The notes under the pieces: model-generated
Told to the model about the DNA's origin: nothing
Databases searched by the model: none
The model's input: only the letters and a program-made list of their open reading frames with translations
DNA from: Paraburkholderia guartelaensis
GTDB taxonomy: Bacteria; Pseudomonadota; Gammaproteobacteria; Burkholderiales; Burkholderiaceae
Direction: 5' to 3'
Assembly (NCBI RefSeq): GCF_004353905.1
Contig: NZ_SMOD01000013.1
Coordinates: 62,001 to 126,000, forward strand
Length of the DNA stretch: 64,000 nucleotides
Program-made: the position numbers and the translations under genes
In this document: in pieces, positions 1 to 7,744 of the stretch
Layout of the letters: the number at the start of each line of letters is the position of its first letter
Numbering within the stretch: the first letter of the stretch is position 1

Positions 1-743
1 CGCGCGAGGTGCAGCTCACCGACGTCGGCGCGAACCTGATCGCGAGCATTCCGCGCCTGCTGGGCGATCTCGACGACGCCTTGCGCGAGATTCGCGAGAT
101 CGGCGAACAGCGGCGCGGCCGCGTCGTCGTGGCGGCCAGTCCGACGGTCGCGTGCCGCTTGATGCCCCAGGTCGTCGCCGCGTGCGGGCGGCAGTTTCCC
201 TACATCACGCTTGGTTTGCGCGACGACGTGCAGAGCGACGTCGTACGCAAGATCCGCTCGGGCGAGGTGGACTTCGGCGTCATCATCGGGCCCTTTGCTG
301 CTGAGGATCTCGAAACCGAATGCCTGACCACGGACTCGTTCTGCGTGGTCGTGCGCGGCGATCACGCGCTCGCGCTGAGCCAGGAAGTCTCGTGGAAGGA
401 GCTGGACGGCGAGCGTCTGGTGATGCTGGACTACGCCTCGGGCAGCCGCCCGCTCATCGACGCCGTGATGAGTGAGCAGGGTGTGCGCGCACGTGTGGTC
501 CAGGAGCTGGGCCATCCGGCCACGGTCTTCGGTCTCGTCGAGGCGGGCGTGGGCATCAGCGTGTTGCCCTGGCTCGCGCTGCCGGTGCCGGCGGGCGCGC
601 CCTTGCTTGCGCGGCCGCTCGTGCCGCGCGCGGAGCGCACCGTCGAACTCGTGCGGCGGCGCGACCGCTCGCTTTCGCCGGCTGCCGAGGCGGTCTGGTC
701 GCTGATCCGGCAACTTGCCGGCCAGCCCGAAGCGCAGCGCTGA
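1..743 (+). CDS. LysR-family transcriptional regulator, 5' end cut by window edge
   Basis: The reading frame is open from the first base to the TGA at 741-743, so the gene begins outside the window. About 247 residues are visible. They start in the linker helix that follows the winged helix-turn-helix (VQLTDVGANLIASIPRL), so about 60 residues of DNA-binding domain are missing. The rest is a periplasmic-binding-protein-like effector domain: PTVACRLMPQVVAACGRQFP near its start, the hinge segment GEVDFGVIIGPF, and GLVEAGVGISVLPWLALPVP towards the end. The family binds DNA as tetramers and responds to a small ligand. The effector cannot be told from sequence. A same-strand aminotransferase gene follows after about 100 bp, but nothing shows that it is a target. 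Confidence 0.9.
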   Translation, partial: REVQLTDVGANLIASIPRLLGDLDDALREIREIGEQRRGRVVVAASPTVACRLMPQVVAACGRQFPYITLGLRDDVQSDVVRKIRSGEVDFGVIIGPFAAEDLETECLTTDSFCVVVRGDHALALSQEVSWKELDGERLVMLDYASGSRPLIDAVMSEQGVRARVVQELGHPATVFGLVEAGVGISVLPWLALPVPAGAPLLARPLVPRAERTVELVRRRDRSLSPAAEAVWSLIRQLAGQPEAQR

Positions 744-839
744 AGCCGCTGTGCAGACCCTTGCAGACGCGGACCTCGTTGCGCCGGGCCGCGCGCTACA
801 CTCCATGTTTTCCCACATTCTGTGTCATCTGGAACCCCG

Positions 840-2039
840 ATGAGCGATTTCGAACCGTCGTCCTCCGTCAGCCTGCCGCGCGAAGCGGTGCGTGCATTGC
901 GCTCGTCGCAGATCCGCGAAGTGGCGAATGCCGGGTTCGGCGTTCCCGATGTGCTGCCGTTCTGGTTCGGCGAGTCCGACCGCGTGACGCCGCCGTTCAT
1001 CCGCGAGGCGGCCGCCGAGGCGCTGGGGCGCGGCGACACGTTCTATACGCACAACCTCGGCATCGCGCCGCTGCGCGAATCGCTCGCGCGCTACGTGAGC
1101 GAGCTACACGGCGCGACGTCGGTCGACAACGTGGCGGTCACGAGCGCAGGCGTCAACGCGCTGATGCTGGCGGCGCAGCTCGTCGTTGGCGCGGGCGACC
1201 GGGTGGTGGCGGTGACCCCGCTGTGGCCGAACCTCGTCGAAATCCCGAAGATCCTCGGCGCCACGGTCGAGACCGTCTCGCTCAGCTACGGCGAGCGCGG
1301 CTGGACGCTCGATCTCGACCGGCTGCTGGCGGCGCTCACCCCCGAGACGCGCCTGCTCATGATCAACTCGCCGAACAATCCGACCGGCTGGGTGATGACG
1401 CGCGACCAGCAGCGCGCGGTGCTCGAGCATTGCCGGCGCCTCGGCATCTGGATCGTCGCCGACGAGGTCTACGAGCGCCTCTACTACGGCGACGCGAGTG
1501 AGCGCACGGCGCCCTCGTTCCTCGACCTTGCGTCGCGCGAAGAGCGCCTGATCTGCGTCAACTCGTTTTCGAAGGCCTGGCTCATGACCGGCTGGCGCCT
1601 TGGCTGGATGGTCGTGCCGCGCACCTTGACCGACGATCTCAGCAAGCTGGTCGAGTACAACACCTCGTGCGCGCCCTCGTTCGTGCAGCAGGCGGGCATT
1701 GCGGCAGTCGAGCACGGCGAGCCGTTCACGCGCGCGCTGGGGGCCGATCTGCGCGCCTCGCGCGACCACCTCGCCGCCGCGCTGGCGAAGCTGCCCGGCG
1801 TCGATGTGAAAGTGCCGCACGGCGCGATGTACCTCTTTTTCCGGCTGGCGGGCGCGCAGAACAGCCTCGAGCTGTGCAAGGCGCTGGTGCGCGACGCGGG
1901 CCTTGGCCTCGCGCCGGGCAGTGCGTTCGGGCCGCAAGGGGAAGGCTTCGTGCGCTGGTGCTATGCGTGCGATCCGGCGCGCCTCGACGCGGGCGTCGAG
2001 CGGCTGGCGCGCTATCTGGAGACGGTGGGCGCGCATTGA
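840..2039 (+). CDS. Fold-type I PLP-dependent aminotransferase (aspartate aminotransferase family)
   Basis: A 399-residue cytosolic enzyme of the class I/II aminotransferase family. The Schiff-base lysine is K245 in SFSKAWLMTGWRLGW. The substrate-pocket motif NSPNNPTG and the PLP-binding aspartate in VADEVYERLYYG are both present, and an arginine near the C-terminus (FVRWCYACDP) is placed to bind a substrate carboxylate. I chose ATG 840 because the protein then starts MSDFEPSSS, the usual N-terminal length; an in-frame GTG lies 18 bp upstream. The ribosome-binding site is weak. The donor and acceptor are not resolved by sequence. Similar Burkholderia proteins are annotated only as pyridoxal phosphate-dependent aminotransferases. 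It may form a unit with the upstream LysR gene, but they could also be unrelated. Confidence 0.88.
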   Translation: MSDFEPSSSVSLPREAVRALRSSQIREVANAGFGVPDVLPFWFGESDRVTPPFIREAAAEALGRGDTFYTHNLGIAPLRESLARYVSELHGATSVDNVAVTSAGVNALMLAAQLVVGAGDRVVAVTPLWPNLVEIPKILGATVETVSLSYGERGWTLDLDRLLAALTPETRLLMINSPNNPTGWVMTRDQQRAVLEHCRRLGIWIVADEVYERLYYGDASERTAPSFLDLASREERLICVNSFSKAWLMTGWRLGWMVVPRTLTDDLSKLVEYNTSCAPSFVQQAGIAAVEHGEPFTRALGADLRASRDHLAAALAKLPGVDVKVPHGAMYLFFRLAGAQNSLELCKALVRDAGLGLAPGSAFGPQGEGFVRWCYACDPARLDAGVERLARYLETVGAH

Positions 2040-2378
2040 GCCGTCACGCGCCGCGCCATGCACCGGCGTGGCGCAAGCGGGCATAAAGCGATGGTGAGGC
2101 CCGAGTTAAAATGAAACGGCTCATGCGGAATGGCGTCTTTACGCACCCAGCGTTTTTGCGTAATATGGCGCTCAGTCAAGCGATTCCCTGCGGGAATTTC
2201 GCGGCTCCCTCCGGCTGGGTCTGGCTCATTGCCTGAATTTCGGCCCCCCGGTGCGTGCTCCCATCAATATGACCGATCAGAATCGGGCGAGCGCGTCTCC
2301 AAGTTCCATATCGTCTTTCGTCTGTCTGATCCGGTTCCTTGAACCTGATTTACCTTACTTAGGGTCTGACCTGGCTGC
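2040..2378. other. Gene-free interval before scpB
   Basis: About 340 bp without a convincing gene. Short open frames here lack ribosome-binding sites and codon bias. No strong terminator or clear sigma-70 promoter was found. scpB has no obvious Shine-Dalgarno sequence, so its promoter and leader probably lie here. Confidence 0.5.
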
Positions 2379-3344
2379 ATGAATACCCAAGAGGCGAAAA
2401 TCGTCCTCGAGACTGCATTGATCTGCACGCAGGAGCCGTTGAAGATCGGCGAACTGCGCAAACTGTTTGCCGACGACATTTCGGCCGACACGGTCCGCAA
2501 CCTGCTCGAAGACCTGCGGCATGAATGGTCCGGGCGCGGTGTCGAGCTGGTGGGGCTCGCGTCGGGCTGGCGCTTTCAGAGCAAGCCGGCCATGCGGACG
2601 TACCTTGACCGGTTGCACCCCGAAAAGCCGCCGCGCTATTCGCGCGCGGTCCTCGAAACGCTCGCGATCATCGCGTACCGGCAGCCGGTTACGCGCGGCG
2701 ACATCGAGGAAATTCGTGGCGTCACGGTCAACACGCAGGTCGTCAAACAGCTCGAGGACCGTAACTGGATCGAAGTCATTGGTCATCGTGACGTGCCGGG
2801 CCGCCCGGCGCTCTATGCAACGACTCGGGAGTTTCTCGACGATCTCGGCCTGAAGTCGCTCGACGAATTGCCGCCGCTCGACGATCCGTCGAGCCAGTTC
2901 GGCGAGCAACTGCTTGCCCAGCATGCGATCGAGTTTCCCGAGAGCGCTGCGGCGCAGTTCGTCGCGGAAGGCCAGCCCGAGGCTGCCACCGATGTCGCAG
3001 GCGCGGAAGATGCGCTGGCGCCGGTAGCCCAGGGCGAGGCGTCGGATGTCGACGCGCCGGACGTGTCGGCACAGTCCGGGAGCGAAGCGCACGACACGCA
3101 GGACACGGAACAAACGCACGAGGCGGCAGGCGCAAACGTTGCATACGCAGCCGATGCCTCGGACGAAGCAGTACACGACGAAAAAAGCCTCGCGCAGCAC
3201 GGGCCAGCTCCCGACGCTCATGCGCAGGATGCCGCGCACGCAGCAGATGCGGCGGGCGAAGAAGAACACGAAGACCGCCGCGACGCGGCGCAGGACGACC
3301 CCGTCTCGACGACGGACGACGAAGCCGCACGACGCGGCATCTGA
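2379..3344 (+). CDS. scpB: Segregation and condensation protein B
   Basis: ScpB is the winged-helix subunit of the SMC-ScpA-ScpB condensin that compacts and segregates the chromosome. Residues 1 to about 185 hold the two winged-helix domains, including the hallmark LETLAIIAYRQPVTRGDIEE and the following VTVNTQVVKQLEDRNWIE. The protein has 321 residues, whereas the family is usually about 190-210. The extra length is an acidic, Ala/Asp/Glu/His-rich C-terminal tail from about residue 190, which looks disordered and is common in Burkholderia homologues. scpA is not adjacent in this window. rluB follows after 62 bp, the usual scpB-rluB order of beta-proteobacteria. Confidence 0.93.
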   Translation: MNTQEAKIVLETALICTQEPLKIGELRKLFADDISADTVRNLLEDLRHEWSGRGVELVGLASGWRFQSKPAMRTYLDRLHPEKPPRYSRAVLETLAIIAYRQPVTRGDIEEIRGVTVNTQVVKQLEDRNWIEVIGHRDVPGRPALYATTREFLDDLGLKSLDELPPLDDPSSQFGEQLLAQHAIEFPESAAAQFVAEGQPEAATDVAGAEDALAPVAQGEASDVDAPDVSAQSGSEAHDTQDTEQTHEAAGANVAYAADASDEAVHDEKSLAQHGPAPDAHAQDAAHAADAAGEEEHEDRRDAAQDDPVSTTDDEAARRGI

Positions 3345-3406
3345 AGCAACAAGCATTTTTGACGCGCCCCGCAAGCGGGCGCGCAACCTGACATTTTGAG
3401 GTTGTT

Positions 3407-5161
3407 TTGACTGATATCCACGACACCGATTCGACCGACGCGTCCTCCGCGCGCGACGACGACACGCGGGCTTCGCAGGTCGAAGGCGAAGCACAGGGCG
3501 GCGAGGGCGAAGAGCGTCCGCGCCGCGGCCTGCGCCGCGGGCCGCGCAGCCTGATCGCGCGCCGCCGCGCGGGTGCGAAGGCAAAGGCCGCCGAAGGCGC
3601 GGAGGGCGCTGACGCGCCCGCAGCGCCCGCTGACGCGCCGGAAGCGACGGCAGAGCGCGCGCCCGCCGGCCGTGCGCCGCGCAAGGAAGCAGGCGCGAAG
3701 AAGCCGGGCCGCCGCCAGAACGCTGGCGCCGCCGCACAGGGCGAGCGTCAAGGCGAACGCCAGGGCGAACGTCAGCAGGGCGCGGGCAAGCGCCAGAAGG
3801 GCCAAGGCCGGGGCGAGGGCCAGCAGGCCGCCGCCGCGGGTGAGTCCACGCAGGACGACCTGTTCCTCTACGTGACTTCGCCGGCGTTCGACGCCGACAA
3901 CGGCGCCGGTTCGGGCGTGCGCGCACCGATGCTGCGCCGCGGCCGAGCCCAGGCCCAGCAGCCCAAGCGCGTGCTGAGCCCGGACGACGACGCGCCCAAG
4001 CTGCACAAGGTGCTGGCGGATGCGGGCATGGGCTCACGCCGCGACATGGAAGAGCTGATCATCGCCGGGCGCGTCTCGGTGAACGGCGAGCCCGCGCACA
4101 TTGGCCAGCGCATCCTGCCGACCGACCAGGTTCGCATCAATGGCAAGCCCATCAAGCGCAAGCTGCAGAACAAGCCGCCGCGCGTGCTGATCTATCACAA
4201 GCCGACCGGCGAAATCGTGAGCCACGCCGATCCGGAAGGCCGTCCCTCGGTGTTCGATCGCCTGCCGCCGATGAAAACGGCGAAGTGGCTGGCCGTCGGC
4301 CGTCTGGACTTCAACACCGAAGGTCTGCTGATGCTGACCACCTCGGGCGATCTGGCCAACCGTTTCATGCATCCGCGCTACAGCGTGGAGCGTGAATATG
4401 CCGTGCGCGTGGTGGGCGAACTGAGCGAAGGGAATCGCCAGAAGCTGCTCAAGGGCGTCGAGCTCGAGGACGGCCCTGCGAGTTTCCTGCGCATCCGCGA
4501 CGGTGGCGGCGAAGGCACGAACCACTGGTATCACGTCGCGCTGGCCGAAGGCCGTAACCGCGAAGTGCGCCGTATGTTCGAGGCGGCGGGCCTGATGGTG
4601 AGCCGCCTGATCCGCACGCGCCACGGCCCGATCGCGCTGCCCAAGGGCCTCAAGCGCGGCCGCTGGGAAGAGCTCGAAGACAACCAGGTGCGCGCACTGA
4701 TGGCAGCGGTCGGCCTGAAGGCGCCGAGCGAAGAGAAGGCTGGCCGTGGCGGCAAGGAGCAGGAGCGTCGCCAGCCCGATCCGATGCAGACGTCGATGGG
4801 CTTCATCAACCGCGAGCCGGTGTTGAGCTCGCACGGTGCGATGGGTCAGCCGCGTCAGGGTCAGGGCCAGGGACGGCGCGGCGCAGCGGGCGGTTTCGGC
4901 GGCGGCGCGGGTGCCGGTCACGGCAATTTCGGCGCGGGTTCCGGTTTCGGCGGCCGTGGCGGCAACCGTGCAGGCGGCCGCGAGGTCGACGGCAACCGTG
5001 CGCCGGGCGCGCAGGGTAAGCGTGCGGGCGGCAATGCCAACGGCAATCGCCGCAGCGGTCCCGGCACCGGCGGCAATGCCAATCCCAATGGCAACCGCGC
5101 GGGCGGCAACAGCCGCGGCGGCCAGCGTGGCACGCCGCGCAACCGCACCCGCGGGCATTGA
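3407..5161 (+). CDS. rluB: 23S rRNA pseudouridine(2605) synthase RluB
   Basis: RluB isomerises U2605 of 23S rRNA to pseudouridine. Residues 1-190 are an Arg/Lys/Ala-rich disordered extension. An S4 RNA-binding domain follows (about 195-250, LHKVLADAGMGSRRDMEELI), then the RsuA-type catalytic domain with D301 in GRLDFNTEGLL. From about residue 460 there is a Gly/Arg/Asn-rich tail. At 584 residues it is twice the length of E. coli RluB (about 290). The start is TTG 3407, set by the GAGG ribosome-binding site at 3398-3401; no in-frame ATG fits. RluB and RluE/F share the catalytic core; S4 domain, length and position beside scpB favour RluB. Confidence 0.9.
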   Translation: MTDIHDTDSTDASSARDDDTRASQVEGEAQGGEGEERPRRGLRRGPRSLIARRRAGAKAKAAEGAEGADAPAAPADAPEATAERAPAGRAPRKEAGAKKPGRRQNAGAAAQGERQGERQGERQQGAGKRQKGQGRGEGQQAAAAGESTQDDLFLYVTSPAFDADNGAGSGVRAPMLRRGRAQAQQPKRVLSPDDDAPKLHKVLADAGMGSRRDMEELIIAGRVSVNGEPAHIGQRILPTDQVRINGKPIKRKLQNKPPRVLIYHKPTGEIVSHADPEGRPSVFDRLPPMKTAKWLAVGRLDFNTEGLLMLTTSGDLANRFMHPRYSVEREYAVRVVGELSEGNRQKLLKGVELEDGPASFLRIRDGGGEGTNHWYHVALAEGRNREVRRMFEAAGLMVSRLIRTRHGPIALPKGLKRGRWEELEDNQVRALMAAVGLKAPSEEKAGRGGKEQERRQPDPMQTSMGFINREPVLSSHGAMGQPRQGQGQGRRGAAGGFGGGAGAGHGNFGAGSGFGGRGGNRAGGREVDGNRAPGAQGKRAGGNANGNRRSGPGTGGNANPNGNRAGGNSRGGQRGTPRNRTRGH

Positions 5162-5312
5162 GCCGTGAGGCGCGACGCCCGGCCGCGCCATGCGGCAGGC
5201 GTCGCGGCCATGCAACGGCGGCGATGCGCGTGGTTCGCGCGCAAAACACCGGAAAAACCCCCTTGCGAGCCCGTAAATAACGGCAAAACGCGGCTCGGGC
5301 TTGACCTGTGGT

Positions 5313-5341
5313 TTGCGTTAATGTGCAAAAAAGGCTAGAAT
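5313..5341 (+). promoter_or_regulatory. Sigma-70 promoter for the rimP operon leader
   Basis: TTGCGT (5313-5318), a 17-bp spacer and TAGAAT (5336-5341). Transcription would begin near 5348 and run into a strongly structured leader ahead of rimP. An alternative -35, TTGACC at 5301-5306, has no well-spaced -10. Confidence 0.5.
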
Positions 5342-5347
5342 CACAAA

Positions 5348-5440
5348 GTCGCTGGGCGTGCGGCTGTTATTTGCGCCCCAGGTGCGACCACCTGGCTAAG
5401 TGAAAGATGGGCAAGATGGGCGTTTTGCCCATTTTTTTTT
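5348..5440 (+). ncRNA. Candidate attenuated leader or small RNA ahead of rimP-nusA-infB
   Basis: From the predicted start near 5348 the RNA would be about 93 nt long. It contains the hairpin CCAGGTG-CGAC-CACCTGG and ends in an intrinsic-terminator-like hairpin with a run of nine T. The transcript could be a free small RNA or the terminated form of the operon leader. The first arm of the terminator stem is preceded by a second copy (AGATGGGC at 5405-5412 and 5414-5421), so two pairings compete. I recognise no Rfam family. E. coli rimP also has a regulated leader, so regulation here is plausible. Confidence 0.4.
5413..5440 (+). terminator. Intrinsic-terminator-like hairpin in the rimP leader
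   Basis: AAGATGGGC pairs with GCCCATTTT around a GTTTT loop, and the T-run extends to 5440. It lies about 220 bp upstream of rimP and therefore would end or attenuate the leader, since no gene ends just before it. Confidence 0.6.
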
Positions 5441-5446
5441 GGTTCG

Positions 5447-5504
5447 CCCCAAATTGGATACCAACAGATGCCGACGTTTCACGTTCGGCATTGTCAATTT
5501 GGGG
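5447..5504 (+). repeat. Nested inverted repeat in the rimP leader
   Basis: Outer arms CCCCAAATTG (5447-5456) and CAATTTGGGG (5495-5504) are perfectly complementary. They enclose a second hairpin with arms ATGCCGA (5468-5474) and TCGGCAT (5485-5491). A further hairpin, AGGTGAG/CTCACCT, spans 5546-5570. Together they make a folded 5' leader between the early terminator and rimP. Confidence 0.6.
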
Positions 5505-5658
5505 GCCGTCCAATCATCCAGGTCGTTCGTCATCGTGGGGCAGGTAGGTGAGAAGCGCGCGCGCTCACCTGGCGCGCGGCCCGCGAATCCCTGGCGAAGC
5601 AAGAATTAGAGCGAGGGAAGTTGCCGGCCCGCTGCGCAGAACATCTGGAGTGGGCATT

Positions 5659-6117
5659 GTGCAACTGACGGAATTGATTGAAACCACGGTCACCGGGCTC
5701 GGCTACGAGCTGGTCGACCTCGAGCGCACCGGGCGCGGCATGCTGACCATTTTCATCGATCAGCCCGCGGGGATCGCGATCGAGGACTGCGAGAAGGTCA
5801 CGCGTCAGCTGCAGCACGTTCTGACGGTCGAGAACATTGACTACGAGCGGCTCGAGGTTTCGTCGCCTGGTCTCGACCGTCCGCTGAAGAAACTGGCGGA
5901 CTTCGAACGCTTCGCAGGCTGCGAAGCGGTAATCACGTTGAAAAAGCCATTGGACGGACGGAAATCGTACCGGGGCATCGTGCATGCTCCCGAAGGCGAA
6001 TCCATCGGTCTGGAATTCGAAGGGAAGGCGGGTCCCGCGATGCTCGATTTCACGCTCGCGGACATCGACAAAGCACGCCTTGTCCCCAAAGTTGACTTTA
6101 GGAGCCGCAAACAATGA
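5659..6117 (+). CDS. rimP: Ribosome maturation factor RimP
   Basis: RimP assists late assembly of the 30S subunit. The product is 152 residues, normal for the family. The N-terminal domain begins LTELIETTVTGLGYELVDLE and includes ISSPGLDR-type residues (VSSPGLDRPLKKLADF), the family signature. The C-terminal half is the SH3-like domain. I chose GTG 5659, preceded by TCTGGAGTGGG, because it gives the conserved N-terminus; the open frame extends upstream into the structured leader but that part is not conserved-looking. Its TGA overlaps the nusA ATG by four bases (ATGA), so the two are probably translationally coupled. It is the first gene of the rimP-nusA-infB-rbfA-truB operon. Confidence 0.95.
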   Translation: MQLTELIETTVTGLGYELVDLERTGRGMLTIFIDQPAGIAIEDCEKVTRQLQHVLTVENIDYERLEVSSPGLDRPLKKLADFERFAGCEAVITLKKPLDGRKSYRGIVHAPEGESIGLEFEGKAGPAMLDFTLADIDKARLVPKVDFRSRKQ

Positions 6118-7589
6118 GTCGCGAAGTGTTGATGCTGGTGGATGCGCTGGCACGCGAGAAGAATGTCGACAAGGACGTGGTGTTCGCCGCCCTTGAAGCG
6201 GCGCTTGCGTCGGCCTCCAAGAAACTCTTCGACGAGGATGCGGATATCCGCGTGCATATCGATCGCGAAAGCGGCGAACACGAAACGTTCCGCCGTTGGC
6301 GCGTCGTGCCGGACGAGGCTGGTTTGCAGGAGCCGGACCAGGAAATCCTGCTGTTCGAAGCACGCGAGCAAGACCCGGAGGCGCAGATCGACGGGTTCGT
6401 CGAGCAGCCGGTGCCTTCGGTCGAGTTCGGACGTATCGGCGCGCAGGCCGCCAAGCAGGTCATCCTGCAGAAGGTGCGCGACGCCGAGCGCGAGCAGATC
6501 CTGAACGACTTCCTCGAGCGCGGCGAAAGCATCATGACCGGTACGGTCAAGCGCATGGACAAGGGCAACTTCATCGTCGAATCCGGCCGTGTGGAAGCAC
6601 TGCTGCGCCGCGACCAGCTGATTCCGAAGGAAAACCTGCGCGTGGGCGACCGCGTGCGCGCCTGGATCGGCAAGGTCGATCGCACCGCGCGCGGCCCGCA
6701 GATCGAACTCTCGCGCACGGCGCCCGAGTTCCTCATGAAGCTGTTCGAGATGGAAGTGCCCGAAATCGAACAAGGCCTCCTCGAGATCAAGGCGGCGGCG
6801 CGCGATCCGGGCGTCCGCGCCAAGATCGGCGTGGTGGCTTATGACAAGCGTATCGATCCGATCGGCACCTGCGTCGGCATCCGCGGTTCGCGCGTGCAGG
6901 CCGTGCGCAACGAGCTCGGTGGCGAAAACGTCGACATCGTGCTATGGTCGGAAGATCCCGCACAGTTCGTGATCGGCGCGCTCGCGCCGGCTGCCGTGCA
7001 GTCGATCGTCGTCGACGAGGAAAAGCACTCGATGGACGTCGTGGTCGACGAGAGCGAACTCGCGGTCGCGATCGGCCGTAGTGGCCAGAACGTGCGTCTT
7101 GCCAGCGAACTGACCGGCTGGCAAATCAATATCATGACGCCGGATGAATCCGCGCAAAAGCAGAATCAGGAGCGCACGGTGCTGCGCGACCTGTTCATGG
7201 CGCGTCTCGACGTGGATGAAGAAGTCGCCGACATCCTGATCGACGAAGGCTTCACGAGCCTCGAAGAGATCGCCTACGTGCCGCTCAACGAAATGCTGGA
7301 AATCGAGGCGTTCGACGAGGACACCGTGCACGAGCTGCGCAACCGTGCACGCGACGCGCTGCTCACGCAGGCGATCGCGAACGAGGAGAAGGTGGAAAGC
7401 GCCGCCCTGGACCTGAAGAGCCTGGACGGTATCGACCCGGACCTGCTCGCGAAACTGGCGCAGCATGAAGTTCACACCCGCGACGAGCTCGCCGAGCTGG
7501 CCGTGGACGAGCTGGTCGAAATGACGGGAATGGAAGAGGACGCCGCCAAGGCGTTGATCATGAAGGCACGTGAGCACTGGTTCCAGTAA
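6114..7589 (+). CDS. nusA: Transcription termination/antitermination factor NusA
   Basis: NusA binds RNA polymerase and nascent RNA and controls pausing, termination and antitermination. The 491 residues contain, in order, the N-terminal polymerase-binding domain (MSREVLMLVDALAREKNVD), an S1 domain (about 135-200, GTVKRMDKGNFIVESG), two KH domains (about 205-345, with IGTCVGIRGSRVQAVRNEL and AIGRSGQNVRLASELTGW), and two C-terminal acidic helix-hairpin-helix repeats (about 365-490), as in E. coli. A good ribosome-binding site TAGGAGC precedes ATG 6114. NusA is known to autoregulate its operon in E. coli, so the structured leader upstream of rimP may be its target. infB follows after 155 bp. 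Confidence 0.97.
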   Translation: MSREVLMLVDALAREKNVDKDVVFAALEAALASASKKLFDEDADIRVHIDRESGEHETFRRWRVVPDEAGLQEPDQEILLFEAREQDPEAQIDGFVEQPVPSVEFGRIGAQAAKQVILQKVRDAEREQILNDFLERGESIMTGTVKRMDKGNFIVESGRVEALLRRDQLIPKENLRVGDRVRAWIGKVDRTARGPQIELSRTAPEFLMKLFEMEVPEIEQGLLEIKAAARDPGVRAKIGVVAYDKRIDPIGTCVGIRGSRVQAVRNELGGENVDIVLWSEDPAQFVIGALAPAAVQSIVVDEEKHSMDVVVDESELAVAIGRSGQNVRLASELTGWQINIMTPDESAQKQNQERTVLRDLFMARLDVDEEVADILIDEGFTSLEEIAYVPLNEMLEIEAFDEDTVHELRNRARDALLTQAIANEEKVESAALDLKSLDGIDPDLLAKLAQHEVHTRDELAELAVDELVEMTGMEEDAAKALIMKAREHWFQ

Positions 7590-7744
7590 CCCGCCAACGG
7601 GAAACTGCATCAGGGCGCGACGAGCAGGAAGCGACCATGACCCACTGAACTGAACGCGGCGGAGCCTTGCAGAACGCGAGGCACCGAAGGCCGCATGACC
7701 CGATGTCAACCGCAAGGAATCGGTCCTTGCATTAAGAGGAATGA

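Noticed and set aside
2130..2342. A 70-codon frame before scpB
   Set aside because: No ribosome-binding site and no family features; probably leader or promoter DNA.
5400..5609. A 69-codon frame over the rimP leader hairpins
   Set aside because: It lies on the terminator and inverted repeats, has no ribosome-binding site, and the structure is better explained as RNA.
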